Positions 14,604-20,671 of a stretch of DNA of 28,631 nt are shown one piece after another. Positions within the stretch are counted from its first letter, which is position 1. Each line of letters begins with the position of its first letter. The notes under the pieces are model-generated. The model did not search any database, was not told the origin of the DNA, and was given only the letters and a program-made list of their open reading frames with translations. A program made the translations under genes and the position numbers. The stretch is from a virus: IMG/VR virus record IMGVR_UViG_3300035212_000510, positions 1 to 28,631 of that record; one strand, 5' to 3'.

Positions 14604-14870
14604 TTAAACTTCTGTGCCGTACTCGTAAAACTTAACTGACGGGTCCAAACGCTTTAATTCAAATGCCGCACTAGTCAATGCCTTGTACCGGGCGTTAACC
14701 TGACTACGTGGAAGTTCGCCGTCACACGTAAGATTTTCAGGACTCAAATCACTATCGATTGAATCAGCAATTTTTTGACGGTCACTTGCATTTTGCAAGC
14801 TAAGTTCCTTGTTACCAAAGATTTTAGAAAAAGAATTTTTACGATCCACATACGCTGTTAATGCTGACAT
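14604..14870 (-). CDS. small phage protein, 88 aa, unknown function
   Basis: The protein is mixed and soluble, with no membrane segment (MSALTAYVDRKNSFSKIFGN at the start). A strong AAGGAAAC ribosome site and promoter copy 5 precede the ATG. It is the first gene after that promoter, followed closely by the 246-residue protein. No relative was recognised. Confidence 0.7.
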   Translation of the reverse strand: MSALTAYVDRKNSFSKIFGNKELSLQNASDRQKIADSIDSDLSPENLTCDGELPRSQVNARYKALTSAAFELKRLDPSVKFYEYGTEV

Positions 14871-14902
14871 TTTGTTTCCTTTATTTAACTGTTTAAGATT
14901 CT

Positions 14903-14931
14903 ATTATAGCACAATGCCCATTTATTGTCAA
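14903..14931 (-). promoter_or_regulatory. sigma70-type promoter, cassette copy 5
   Basis: TTGACA (14926-14931) and TATAAT (14903-14908) are 17 bases apart. The first half of the spacer (ATAAATGG) and the leader (TAGAATCTTAAACAGTTAA) match copies 1 and 4, but the second spacer half differs. The TGA of TTGACA is the stop codon of the gene at 14928-15143. Confidence 0.88.
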
Positions 14932-15143
14932 ATTTTGGAGTATTCAGGAACCACAGATTCACGTGCGGCCAAAATAATATCACGGACACGTTCACGGTCT
15001 ATACTGTCTCCCCAAAACTCTTCGCCTTCAGGAAGACGGCATTTGTAAAGTTGAGTAGCAAGACTGATTTGGGTACTAGTAAAGCCCTCTGGGTATAAAC
15101 CATTTGGACCATAAAAATCAAGCATATATTGTGTGAAATTCAT
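14928..15143 (-). CDS. small phage protein, 71 aa, unknown function
   Basis: The frame opens at 15200, but the promoter of this gene occupies 15172-15200, so the ATG at 15143 (MNFTQYMLDFYGPNGLYP) with its AGGAG site is the start. The protein is acidic with a DSIDRERVRDIILAARES helix. The last codon is followed by the TGA that is also part of the next -35 box. No relative was recognised. Confidence 0.72.
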   Translation of the reverse strand: MNFTQYMLDFYGPNGLYPEGFTSTQISLATQLYKCRLPEGEEFWGDSIDRERVRDIILAARESVVPEYSKI

Positions 15144-15171
15144 ACTAGCTCCTTTGACTGAATAAGACTCT

Positions 15172-15200
15172 ATTATAGACCCAAATCCATTTAATGTCAA
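15172..15200 (-). promoter_or_regulatory. sigma70-type promoter, cassette copy 6
   Basis: TTGACA (15195-15200) and TATAAT (15172-15177) are 17 bases apart with a spacer related to copies 1-4. The leader matches that of copy 2 (TCTTATTCAGTCAAA then AGGAGC). It directly follows the methyltransferase stop codon. Confidence 0.88.
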
Positions 15201-15202
15201 AT

Positions 15203-16162
15203 TTAGGGTAGTACTTCAAACACGGTGTCGTCCAAGACTAGGTTACTAGTCTGGGTTGTATCAATGCGTAATTTCATCTTATCAAACATAACTACATCAC
15301 GTTCAATTAAAATACAATTTCTATCTAATTTATTACAAGCTATTCCTGTGGAACCAGATCCGGCAAAGGTATCTAATACTGTATCACCTTTGTTACTTAA
15401 CAGTTCAATAAAGTATTCTAATATCTCAGTAGGCTTTTGTGTTGGGTGAATTTTGTTCTTGCCTAACCCACCACTATATGTAATAGTATTTGGGATGACA
15501 CATTGAATCAATCCCTCTGTAGTACGTTTTCTATCTGCTAACATCTTTGTTGCTTCTTTTTTAGCATTAGCAAAAATACTATCTAAGTCGTTAAGATTGT
15601 CAGCATCCTTAATCATTTTATAAACAATACTACTAATTTTGTCAGCACTAGCATAACGTTCTACAATAGTACCCTCAATACTATCAGCATTGAATGTACG
15701 CTTACCACCTGGCTTAATACCAAATAGTACATACTCACACGCACTTACAGGATTGACCTGACGATTAAAAGGAACTGCGGCTGGTTTCTTCCAAGTGAAT
15801 ACACGTTTCGGTTCAAAGCCTGCATCTTCCATAATCTTCCATAGATATGAAACATATTGGTCACTAATAAAGATTGCGAATGTACCGCCCTTACGTAGTT
15901 TTGTAAACCAGAACTTAGCCCAGCTATTCATTTGATTTAGAAACTCTGTATGTTCAACACTATCCCAATCTTGTTCAAAGCTTTCGCTAAATTTCTGATT
16001 GTGAATAGTTGTTTTGTTCTTACCAGTTTCTTTATCAATCCAGACTGGTTGAGCACCATCTTCGCTGATGTTATAGGGCGGGTCAGTAAGCAATAAGTCA
16101 ATAGACAAATTAGCTATGTCATCACCGGCGAGTGTGCAATCTTTGTTTATACAGGTAATCAT
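15203..16162 (-). CDS. DNA methyltransferase, beta class (DPPY)
   Basis: The catalytic motif DPPY (27-30, in LLLTDPPYNIS) comes before the AdoMet-binding FAGSGSTG motif (266-273), the beta-class order. The HPTQKP motif (239-244) typical of these enzymes precedes the FAGSG strand. DPPY suggests N6-adenine, though N4-cytosine is possible. An insertion of about 60 residues lies at 160-225. The ATG at 16162 begins six bases after the -10 of the promoter at 16169-16197, so the transcript is predicted leaderless. The upstream in-frame TTG at 16180 lies inside the promoter. It probably modifies phage DNA against host restriction. Confidence 0.93.
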   Translation of the reverse strand: MITCINKDCTLAGDDIANLSIDLLLTDPPYNISEDGAQPVWIDKETGKNKTTIHNQKFSESFEQDWDSVEHTEFLNQMNSWAKFWFTKLRKGGTFAIFISDQYVSYLWKIMEDAGFEPKRVFTWKKPAAVPFNRQVNPVSACEYVLFGIKPGGKRTFNADSIEGTIVERYASADKISSIVYKMIKDADNLNDLDSIFANAKKEATKMLADRKRTTEGLIQCVIPNTITYSGGLGKNKIHPTQKPTEILEYFIELLSNKGDTVLDTFAGSGSTGIACNKLDRNCILIERDVVMFDKMKLRIDTTQTSNLVLDDTVFEVLP

Positions 16163-16168
16163 ACACGT

Positions 16169-16197
16169 ATGATAACACAAAAACTATTATGTGTCAA
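16169..16197 (-). promoter_or_regulatory. sigma70 promoter of the methyltransferase
   Basis: TTGACA (16192-16197) and TATCAT (16169-16174) are 17 bases apart. Exactly six bases separate the -10 from the ATG at 16162, as at 618-646. The TGA of TTGACA is the stop codon of the gene at 16194-17693. Confidence 0.75.
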
Positions 16198-17693
16198 TAT
16201 ACAATCATAAATCCGGGTAAATTATTGCCCGGTTTGTGACTTGGTGCGTGATACTGGAACTTGAATTTCAATTCAGTAAACGGTTTCGCACTAGCAACAA
16301 CTTGCCCACTATCTGTGATATCTAAACGACCTAACCAAGCGGGACTTTGGTTAACAATATTGGTCATCATTTTTGCATATTCCTGTGCATCAGGACCACG
16401 CTCAACTGCATTAAGTGTACCGATACCCATTACGTAAGTTAAGATATCTGTAGCGGCTTTTGCAGGATTAGCCCTGAAGCTAGGATATCCTGCTTCTTTT
16501 TCTGTGGGCTTTTCTTTACCCTTAGAAGTACCCATATAGTAATTACCATCTGCGGGTAATCCTACTGGCTTACCCCAATTACCCGCAATCATTGCCGGAT
16601 AAAACATCTTTAAGAATGTATTATAACCTTGTTCATTTGGCATCTTAGCAAATTGCTGTTTGCTGAGTAGTGATTGTAATGAAGCGTAGTCTGTGAAATC
16701 TTCACCCAAAATACTTGAAATTTTAGCGTATTCTGGAACATTGATATGCTTAGAGCCAGCAATAATTTTATCTACATTTTTACCGCCTGCTTTAGGATGA
16801 TAACTTTTGAATAATGAGAATAGTTTTTCTTGTGTCTTATCATTTTGAATAGTTCCCTCAAAGTTATCCATTAAGTTTTGGATACTTCTAAAGCTCGTAC
16901 CACTACCTGTTAAACTCTTTACACTATATTTAAGATCACCAACAAAAACATCAATCAATGGGAAGTTACCTTCTTTAGGGAACTCAATCTTATCATTCTT
17001 ATTAGCTAATTTGATCGGAGCAAGAATCTCACCGAAGTCAACACTTAACTGGTCTCTTGCACGTTGACTTAAATTTTCATTAGTTTCAGGTGATAATGCT
17101 GGTTGTGCACCGGCTGCAACCTGGATTAATTCTAAAAGAATTTGTTGTAATTCAGGACGTGATTTTGTCTTAGCAATTACTGCGGCTTGTGTATCTTTAA
17201 TAAGTGAATTACGATTATATATTTGTCCAGCAAGACCCAGTGTAGTAGGAGTGAATTCTTTGATACTAACAGAAACACCTTTGCCATCATCATCTTTTTT
17301 ACCCGATCCAGCAACAACCATAGAGTAGATAGTATTACCTGCGTTATAGCTTAAGATATTACTTCTATACTTGCTACTAAGTCCAAACTGTTTTGGTTCT
17401 AGTGGTAAGTTGTCATAACCATATTGTTTTAAATAACTTGTGATTGTTTGTTTATCAGATCCAAATACTCGTATATAAGGTAAACCTGATTTAGTTTGTA
17501 CCTCAAAGCGAACGTCCGGCATATCTTGTTCTAAGTTAGCAGCCAGTTGTTTAATCTGCGCCCGTGATGCAAATTGTGCATCTGGCTCTGGCTCAGGTGC
17601 AGTTTGTGTTTGCTGTGCAGGTTGCACTTGTTGTTCTGGAGCAGGCGTTGTTTTTTCCGTGTCCATACGATTTTTAATTTCATTGAATCTCAT
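16194..17693 (-). CDS. unknown phage protein, 499 aa, possible nuclease-like core
   Basis: The N-terminus MRFNEIKNRMDTEK resembles the leader of the gene at 25733. A Gln/Pro-rich linker (15-40) follows. A core near 215-265 reads VDFGEILAPIKL, then PLIDVFVGDLKYSVKSLTG; the Glu222, Asp248 and Lys259 spacing is like PD-(D/E)XK nucleases, though the usual Glu or Gln before xK is replaced by Ser. It directly precedes the methyltransferase on the same strand. The last part is rich in Gly and aromatic residues. The start is supported by a late-type ATAAATAC motif. A nuclease function is a tentative inference; an internal head protein is an alternative given the leader. Confidence 0.7.
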   Translation of the reverse strand: MRFNEIKNRMDTEKTTPAPEQQVQPAQQTQTAPEPEPDAQFASRAQIKQLAANLEQDMPDVRFEVQTKSGLPYIRVFGSDKQTITSYLKQYGYDNLPLEPKQFGLSSKYRSNILSYNAGNTIYSMVVAGSGKKDDDGKGVSVSIKEFTPTTLGLAGQIYNRNSLIKDTQAAVIAKTKSRPELQQILLELIQVAAGAQPALSPETNENLSQRARDQLSVDFGEILAPIKLANKNDKIEFPKEGNFPLIDVFVGDLKYSVKSLTGSGTSFRSIQNLMDNFEGTIQNDKTQEKLFSLFKSYHPKAGGKNVDKIIAGSKHINVPEYAKISSILGEDFTDYASLQSLLSKQQFAKMPNEQGYNTFLKMFYPAMIAGNWGKPVGLPADGNYYMGTSKGKEKPTEKEAGYPSFRANPAKAATDILTYVMGIGTLNAVERGPDAQEYAKMMTNIVNQSPAWLGRLDITDSGQVVASAKPFTELKFKFQYHAPSHKPGNNLPGFMIVY

Positions 17694-17698
17694 AATAA

Positions 17699-17706
17699 GT
17701 ATTTAT
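17699..17706 (-). promoter_or_regulatory. late-type promoter motif ATAAATAC
   Basis: The minus strand reads GATAAATACTTATTATG, with five bases between the motif and the ATG at 17693. There is no Shine-Dalgarno sequence at a normal distance. Confidence 0.6.
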
Positions 17707-17725
17707 CTCCATTTAAGAAGATTTA

Positions 17726-17734
17726 ATTATAGCA
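17726..17734 (-). promoter_or_regulatory. extended -10 promoter TGCTATAAT
   Basis: TGC-TATAAT is a full extended -10 directly after the terminator at 17735-17763. It could give a sigma70-dependent message for the 499-residue gene in addition to the late motif. No good -35 is seen. Confidence 0.5.
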
Positions 17735-17763
17735 CAAAAAAAGGCTCCGAAGAGCCTTTTTAT
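17735..17763 (-). terminator. intrinsic terminator with UUCG-type loop
   Basis: GGCTC (17743-17747) and GAGCC (17752-17756) pair around a four-base loop. On the minus strand the loop is TTCG closed by a C-G pair, an especially stable tetraloop, and a run of seven T follows. It lies 12 bases past the stop of the gene at 17776 and should end that transcript. The plus strand also has a T-run, so it may work both ways. Confidence 0.9.
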
Positions 17764-17775
17764 ATAAAAAATATA

Positions 17776-18042
17776 TTATTTTTTTGTCGGATTATTTACA
17801 AAACCATACATTTTTTCAGCAGTTTCAAGGATCTTGTCCAGACCTGGAAACTCTGGCATTGCAACAGTAGAAACAAGTTGACCTGTTTTCTCATCACGTT
17901 TTGCGCTCATTTCCCAACCGTGAAATTTCATTTGATATTCGTGTTGAACAGCATCTTTAGCCATAGCCAAGATATCTGTACGTAGTTCATAGCCGTTCTT
18001 GTTAAATTTAACTTCGGGCAATTTTGGTGTATAGTCTGTCAT
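17776..18042 (-). CDS. small conserved-type phage protein, 88 aa
   Basis: The N-terminal half (YTPKLPEVKFNKNGYELRTDILAMAKD) and the later KFHGWEMS, MPEFPGLDKILETAEKMYGFV segments form a recognisable pattern I associate with aquatic T4-like phages, but no function is known. It has its own TTGACA-N17-TAAAAT promoter, an AAGGAAAC ribosome site and a strong terminator behind it, so it is a monocistronic and probably highly expressed early gene. Confidence 0.78.
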   Translation of the reverse strand: MTDYTPKLPEVKFNKNGYELRTDILAMAKDAVQHEYQMKFHGWEMSAKRDEKTGQLVSTVAMPEFPGLDKILETAEKMYGFVNNPTKK

Positions 18043-18072
18043 TTTGTTTCCTTAAAAAGTGTATGTGTGTTT

Positions 18073-18101
18073 ATTTTATATTGACTTAGTATATTTGTCA
18101 A
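18073..18101 (-). promoter_or_regulatory. sigma70 promoter of the 88-residue gene
   Basis: TTGACA (18096-18101) and TAAAAT (18073-18078) are 17 bases apart. The promoter lies within the last codons of the tiny gene at 18076-18171, whose TAA stop is in the -10 box. Confidence 0.78.
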
Positions 18102-18171
18102 CGGGTTTTGGTAATGTACCGTAATTAACCCATTCCCAATCTTCATCGGTCATCGGTTGCCATTGGTTCAT
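18076..18171 (-). CDS. tiny protein, 31 aa
   Basis: The protein reads MNQWQPMTDEDWEWVNYGTL and a short Pro/Lys tail. It is acidic and rich in Trp, with no known relative. The ATG overlaps the stop of the preceding tiny gene as ATGA, which argues for real translation. Its 3' end is shared with the promoter at 18073-18101. Size keeps confidence moderate. Confidence 0.5.
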   Translation of the reverse strand: MNQWQPMTDEDWEWVNYGTLPKPVDKYTKSI

Positions 18172-18251
18172 TTCATCTTACTCGCTTTGTAGTCTTTGAT
18201 AGACTGTATTGCCTCTAATAGGCTGTTAAATAGGTGTTTAAGTGTGTTCAT
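18168..18251 (-). CDS. tiny amphipathic helical protein, 27 aa
   Basis: The sequence MNTLKHLFNSLLEAIQSIKD and a basic tail would form one amphipathic helix, of the type seen in several small phage proteins. It overlaps the genes on both sides by ATGA, and GGAG precedes the ATG in the end of the previous gene. Function is unknown; membrane association is possible. Confidence 0.5.
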   Translation of the reverse strand: MNTLKHLFNSLLEAIQSIKDYKASKMK

Positions 18252-18415
18252 AGAAATCTCCAATCTGATTGTTTGCGATGGAACTCGTAGGTCAATCGCT
18301 CAATGTCGCCTGCATCTTTTGGATTTCGGCCAACAATATATCTTTCTAACTCTGTTCCGTAGGTGTCTGTAGAGAAACCCAGGAACGCTATTAACATTCC
18401 TAGAAGTTTCTTCAT
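18248..18415 (-). CDS. small protein with hydrophobic N-terminus, 55 aa
   Basis: Residues 1-16 (MKKLLGMLIAFLGFST) look like a signal peptide or short membrane anchor. The rest is charged (ELERYIVGRNPKDAGDIERL). The in-frame extension to 18451 lies inside the previous gene, so the ATG at 18415 is preferred. The stop overlaps the next ATG (ATGA). Function is unknown. Confidence 0.6.
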   Translation of the reverse strand: MKKLLGMLIAFLGFSTDTYGTELERYIVGRNPKDAGDIERLTYEFHRKQSDWRFL

Positions 18416-18416
18416 A

Positions 18417-18704
18417 TTACTTAACCTTTGTAGATTTTGCAGTTTTTGCAATATTGAAAGCAGGAACCATTGCTTTGAACTGGTTGCCCATTTCTGTGTA
18501 GAAATCTTTGCTTGTGAAAATCATACCCAAGCCCATCATAGATTGCATTCCTGCATCTGCGGCTGCTTTAGTATATTTTGCTTGTGCATCAACAAAACCG
18601 TTTAATGCTGTTTTGATGCCTTCGTGTTGAACTGTTTGTTCTACGAATTTCTTTTTAAAGTCTGAAACGCCGTCAATAAAGGCGTAAGTTGCTGTGTTAA
18701 ACAT
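18417..18704 (-). CDS. small helical protein, phasin-like, 95 aa
   Basis: The protein is almost wholly helical: ATYAFIDGVSDFKKKFVEQTV, then TALNGFVDAQAKYTKAAADAGMQ, then a Met-rich stretch and a basic Thr/Lys end. The FVDAQAKYTKAA pattern resembles phasins, which coat storage granules in bacteria, but this is weak. A strong AGGAGA ribosome site precedes the ATG. It begins a chain of tiny overlapping genes down to 18076. Late-type ATAAATAT lies 60 bases upstream. Confidence 0.7.
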   Translation of the reverse strand: MFNTATYAFIDGVSDFKKKFVEQTVQHEGIKTALNGFVDAQAKYTKAAADAGMQSMMGLGMIFTSKDFYTEMGNQFKAMVPAFNIAKTAKSTKVK

Positions 18705-18764
18705 TTTATATCTCCTATGTGTGTGTTTAAAGTGGGTTTTTATGAAGAACCCCTAACTTCATAT

Positions 18765-18772
18765 ATATTTAT
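18765..18772 (-). promoter_or_regulatory. possible late-type motif ATAAATAT
   Basis: On the minus strand CATAAATAT overlaps the end of the gene at 18769-19074 and would start RNA about 53 bases before the ATG at 18704. A GGGTT/AACCC imperfect repeat lies in this leader. Confidence 0.4.
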
Positions 18773-19074
18773 GCCGTTTGGTAGATTTCTCTATATTTTG
18801 ACATAGCCAATTCTCTAGCTAGAAATAATCTTAACTTGACATAATCAGTCAACTCCTCATCGTTAATTAAAGAGGTTTGAATCTTTAATATAATACGACG
18901 GGAATTAACTAATATATCCTCATCACCGATTAGAACATTATTAGGATCAAGTCCCCAGGTTCTAATTGCAATGAGTCTGTATGGATTACTTCTTAGAAGC
19001 TTCGGCTTTTTTATCGTCAGCTTTTGCTGGACTAGCAGGCTTTGCGTCACTTTTGGCATCTGCCTTGGGAGCAT
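18769..19074 (-). CDS. 101-codon frame overlapping the Ala-rich gene; start unclear
   Basis: The unique part (LRSNPYRLIAIRTWGLDPNN to the end REIYQTA) looks like a real, charged alpha/beta protein. The first 30 codons (from ATG 19074) lie wholly within the Ala/Lys-rich gene at 18986-19243, in the +1 frame. No ATG or good GTG lies near the point where the upstream gene stops. Either translation starts inside the upstream gene (ATG 19074 or 19059), or at a rare start codon, or a +1 frameshift joins the two. The real extent at the N-terminus is therefore uncertain. Confidence 0.5.
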   Translation of the reverse strand: MLPRQMPKVTQSLLVQQKLTIKKPKLLRSNPYRLIAIRTWGLDPNNVLIGDEDILVNSRRIILKIQTSLINDEELTDYVKLRLFLARELAMSKYREIYQTA

Positions 19075-19243
19075 CCTTTTTCTTAGCTAACTTCATTTCT
19101 TCTTTTGGTGCTTCTGCCTTAGCAGGTGCAGCCGGTGCTGTAGCTGCCGGAGCAGGGGTTGCTGGCTTAGCGGCAGTGGTTGCAGTTTGAGCAAATGCTG
19201 TTAATGACAATGCTGATAGGATTACGATTGCTAATGTTTTCAT
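18986..19243 (-). CDS. secreted Ala/Lys/Pro-rich protein, 85 aa
   Basis: Residues 1-19 (MKTLAIVILSALSLTAFAQ) are a standard signal peptide with an AFA-Q cleavage site. The mature part is a low-complexity Ala/Lys/Pro chain (PAAPAKAEAPKEEMKLAKKK) and should be disordered in the periplasm. The ribosome site is AAGGAAAC. Host-like export in a phage gene is unusual. A GTAGA/TCTAC inverted repeat containing TATAAA lies upstream (19269-19286). Confidence 0.75.
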   Translation of the reverse strand: MKTLAIVILSALSLTAFAQTATTAAKPATPAPAATAPAAPAKAEAPKEEMKLAKKKDAPKADAKSDAKPASPAKADDKKAEASKK

Positions 19244-19268
19244 TTTAAGTTTCCTTTAAGTTAATGAA

Positions 19269-19286
19269 GTAGATTTTATAGTCTAC
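19269..19286 (-). promoter_or_regulatory. inverted repeat around TATAAA
   Basis: GTAGA (19269-19273) and TCTAC (19282-19286) flank a centre holding TATAAA on the minus strand. No -35 at 17 bases was found. It might be an operator-like site for the gene at 18986-19243. Confidence 0.35.
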
Positions 19287-19321
19287 ATATATATAACGCG
19301 GTAGCTATTGATTCCGTTGAC

Positions 19322-19329
19322 ATAAATAC
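19322..19329 (+). promoter_or_regulatory. late-type promoter motif ATAAATAC
   Basis: The plus strand reads CATAAATACATATTATG, with five bases between the motif and the ATG at 19335 and no Shine-Dalgarno sequence. TTGACA at 19317-19322 has no usable -10 before the ATG. Confidence 0.55.
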
Positions 19330-19334
19330 ATATT

Positions 19335-19817
19335 ATGTTATATATATCTTATCAGGGCATTTACGATGGGCAAAACTATGAAGATGCCAATACTCCTGAC
19401 CAAATAGGGAAATCCTTCAATAATGGATTTGCTTGTATGGTTGATGTTTGGAGAATAGATAATACATTATGTGTAGGACCTGAAGAAAATCCAATAGAAG
19501 TTACTGACAAATATTTACAGGGGAATCGTTTTTGGATTAAATGCGGGAATCAGGAAACATATGATTGGTTTACTACACAACCAATAAGAAATTATCCTAA
19601 CTATTTTTATCAACCTAATTCTAATGTAAATGCATTAACTAGTAGCAATAAGTTATGGACACCCGGCACAGTACCTGTTAATAATAATAGTATAGTTGTT
19701 CTACCTGAAATAAAAGATAGAGCATTGTTTAGTACTGTAAGATTAAGATGCTACGGAGTATGTAGCACCTACTTAACCTTCATTAAACGTATGCGTAATG
19801 AAGGTGAATGGTATTAA
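19335..19817 (+). CDS. degenerate GDPD-like phosphodiesterase-fold protein, 160 aa
   Basis: The segments follow viral relatives of glycerophosphodiester phosphodiesterases, but the catalytic residues are gone. YQG (6-8) stands where HRG is expected, DANTPDQIGKSFNNGFACMVDVW (17-39) replaces ENSP..I..A...G.DVEIDVW, and VGPEENP (47-53) replaces LGHDEP. RFWIKCGNQETYDWF (65-79) fits the WxHxKN strand and helix. The second half (80-160) has no clear match. The frame is intact, so it looks like a maintained pseudoenzyme. It lies alone on the plus strand and ends tail to tail with the gene at 19814, sharing four bases. The family assignment is moderately sure. Confidence 0.6.
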   Translation: MLYISYQGIYDGQNYEDANTPDQIGKSFNNGFACMVDVWRIDNTLCVGPEENPIEVTDKYLQGNRFWIKCGNQETYDWFTTQPIRNYPNYFYQPNSNVNALTSSNKLWTPGTVPVNNNSIVVLPEIKDRALFSTVRLRCYGVCSTYLTFIKRMRNEGEWY

Positions 19818-19981
19818 CCACCTCTTCCACTTCTACGAACTACAGTTGCACCACCATTACCCTTAGTTGGTTTAGGACCTTGTGATTTGGGTGCTTTGCC
19901 CAATCCAGGATGTTTCATATCTTTTTTAGCGGCATTAGCTAAGTTAATAAATGGGTTTTTGCTTTTCTTTTCTTCTGTCAT
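19814..19981 (-). CDS. small basic protein, 55 aa
   Basis: The sequence MTEEKKSKNPFINLANAAKKDMK and a Gly/Pro/Lys-rich tail (KGNGGATVVRRSGRGG) suggest a small nucleic-acid-binding or disordered protein. The ATG overlaps the stop of the gene at 19978 as ATGA, which supports translation. No relative was recognised. Confidence 0.65.
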   Translation of the reverse strand: MTEEKKSKNPFINLANAAKKDMKHPGLGKAPKSQGPKPTKGNGGATVVRRSGRGG

Positions 19982-20385
19982 TTTTTTACCTTTATACTAT
20001 CTAAGTAATCATTTACATTCCCATACAAACTAATCATCATAGCAATTTTACTATCATAGAATCGTATATAGGGAAAGCTTTTCTTTCCATCTTTATTTAC
20101 TCCCATATAGTAGGGACATTTGATTTTTTTATTTAAATCTAATATATAAGCGTGATATTGTGTTTCTGGTTGTAGCTTCAACTCATATTGATAAAATTCA
20201 ATTTCTGCCATTCTGAATGCTAGATCACCGGTATCAGTTAGTCGTAATCCATCCTGACGACCAGTCATCCACCATTTAAATAATAGCTTATCTACTGGTA
20301 TAATTTTTTCTTGATTGAGTGAGTCAGGAAGTTGAGCCAATACAACTTCTGTAATAGTTTCTTTAAGAGTCTTGCGCTTACTCAT
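19978..20385 (-). CDS. phage protein, 135 aa, unknown function
   Basis: The protein is basic at both ends (MSKRKTLKETITEVVLAQLP; DYLDSIKVKK) with a middle of mixed strands and helices (LQPETQYHAYILDLNKKIKCPYYMG). The ATG at 20385 lies in an ATGAGTAA overlap with the preceding gene; the in-frame TTG at 20397 is less likely. It has the character of a small soluble phage enzyme or adaptor, but no motif is recognised. Confidence 0.7.
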   Translation of the reverse strand: MSKRKTLKETITEVVLAQLPDSLNQEKIIPVDKLLFKWWMTGRQDGLRLTDTGDLAFRMAEIEFYQYELKLQPETQYHAYILDLNKKIKCPYYMGVNKDGKKSFPYIRFYDSKIAMMISLYGNVNDYLDSIKVKK

Positions 20386-20671
20386 CTGGGTAGACAACTC
20401 TACCTGAGTTCATAAACACTACGGTAAACTTATCTGTTTTAAACTGTAGATTTAGCTTGCGACATAGATTACGTGCGTGTCCGGGATTACTAAAACTTGT
20501 TTTCTTATATTTAGGAGTTGACTCATTATCTAAGTAATGTTGGCTTTTTAAATTGATAGGTTGACCGTCATAAAATACTGCCCATATGCCAGCTGCCTCT
20601 ACAATTTGGTCACACTTGTATGTTACTTTGTCTACTAATTCAAGTAAGATTTTTGGTTGTGTTCTACTCAT
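20378..20671 (-). CDS. small conserved-type phage protein, 97 aa
   Basis: The motif WAVFYDGQPINLK and the later YKKTSFSNPGHARNLCRKLN are familiar from many T4-like phages, without a known role. The C-terminal strand FKTDKFTVVFMNSGRVVYP completes a small alpha/beta domain. It starts in a TAATG overlap with the preceding gene. Confidence 0.78.
   Translation of the reverse strand: MSRTQPKILLELVDKVTYKCDQIVEAAGIWAVFYDGQPINLKSQHYLDNESTPKYKKTSFSNPGHARNLCRKLNLQFKTDKFTVVFMNSGRVVYPDE

Noticed and set aside
15144-15200. Upstream start at 15200 for the gene at 14928-15143
   Set aside because: The stretch is the gene's own promoter, and ATG 15143 has AGGAG.
16163-16180. TTG start at 16180 for the methyltransferase
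   Set aside because: It lies within the -10 to -35 region of its promoter; the ATG at 16162 begins at the RNA start.
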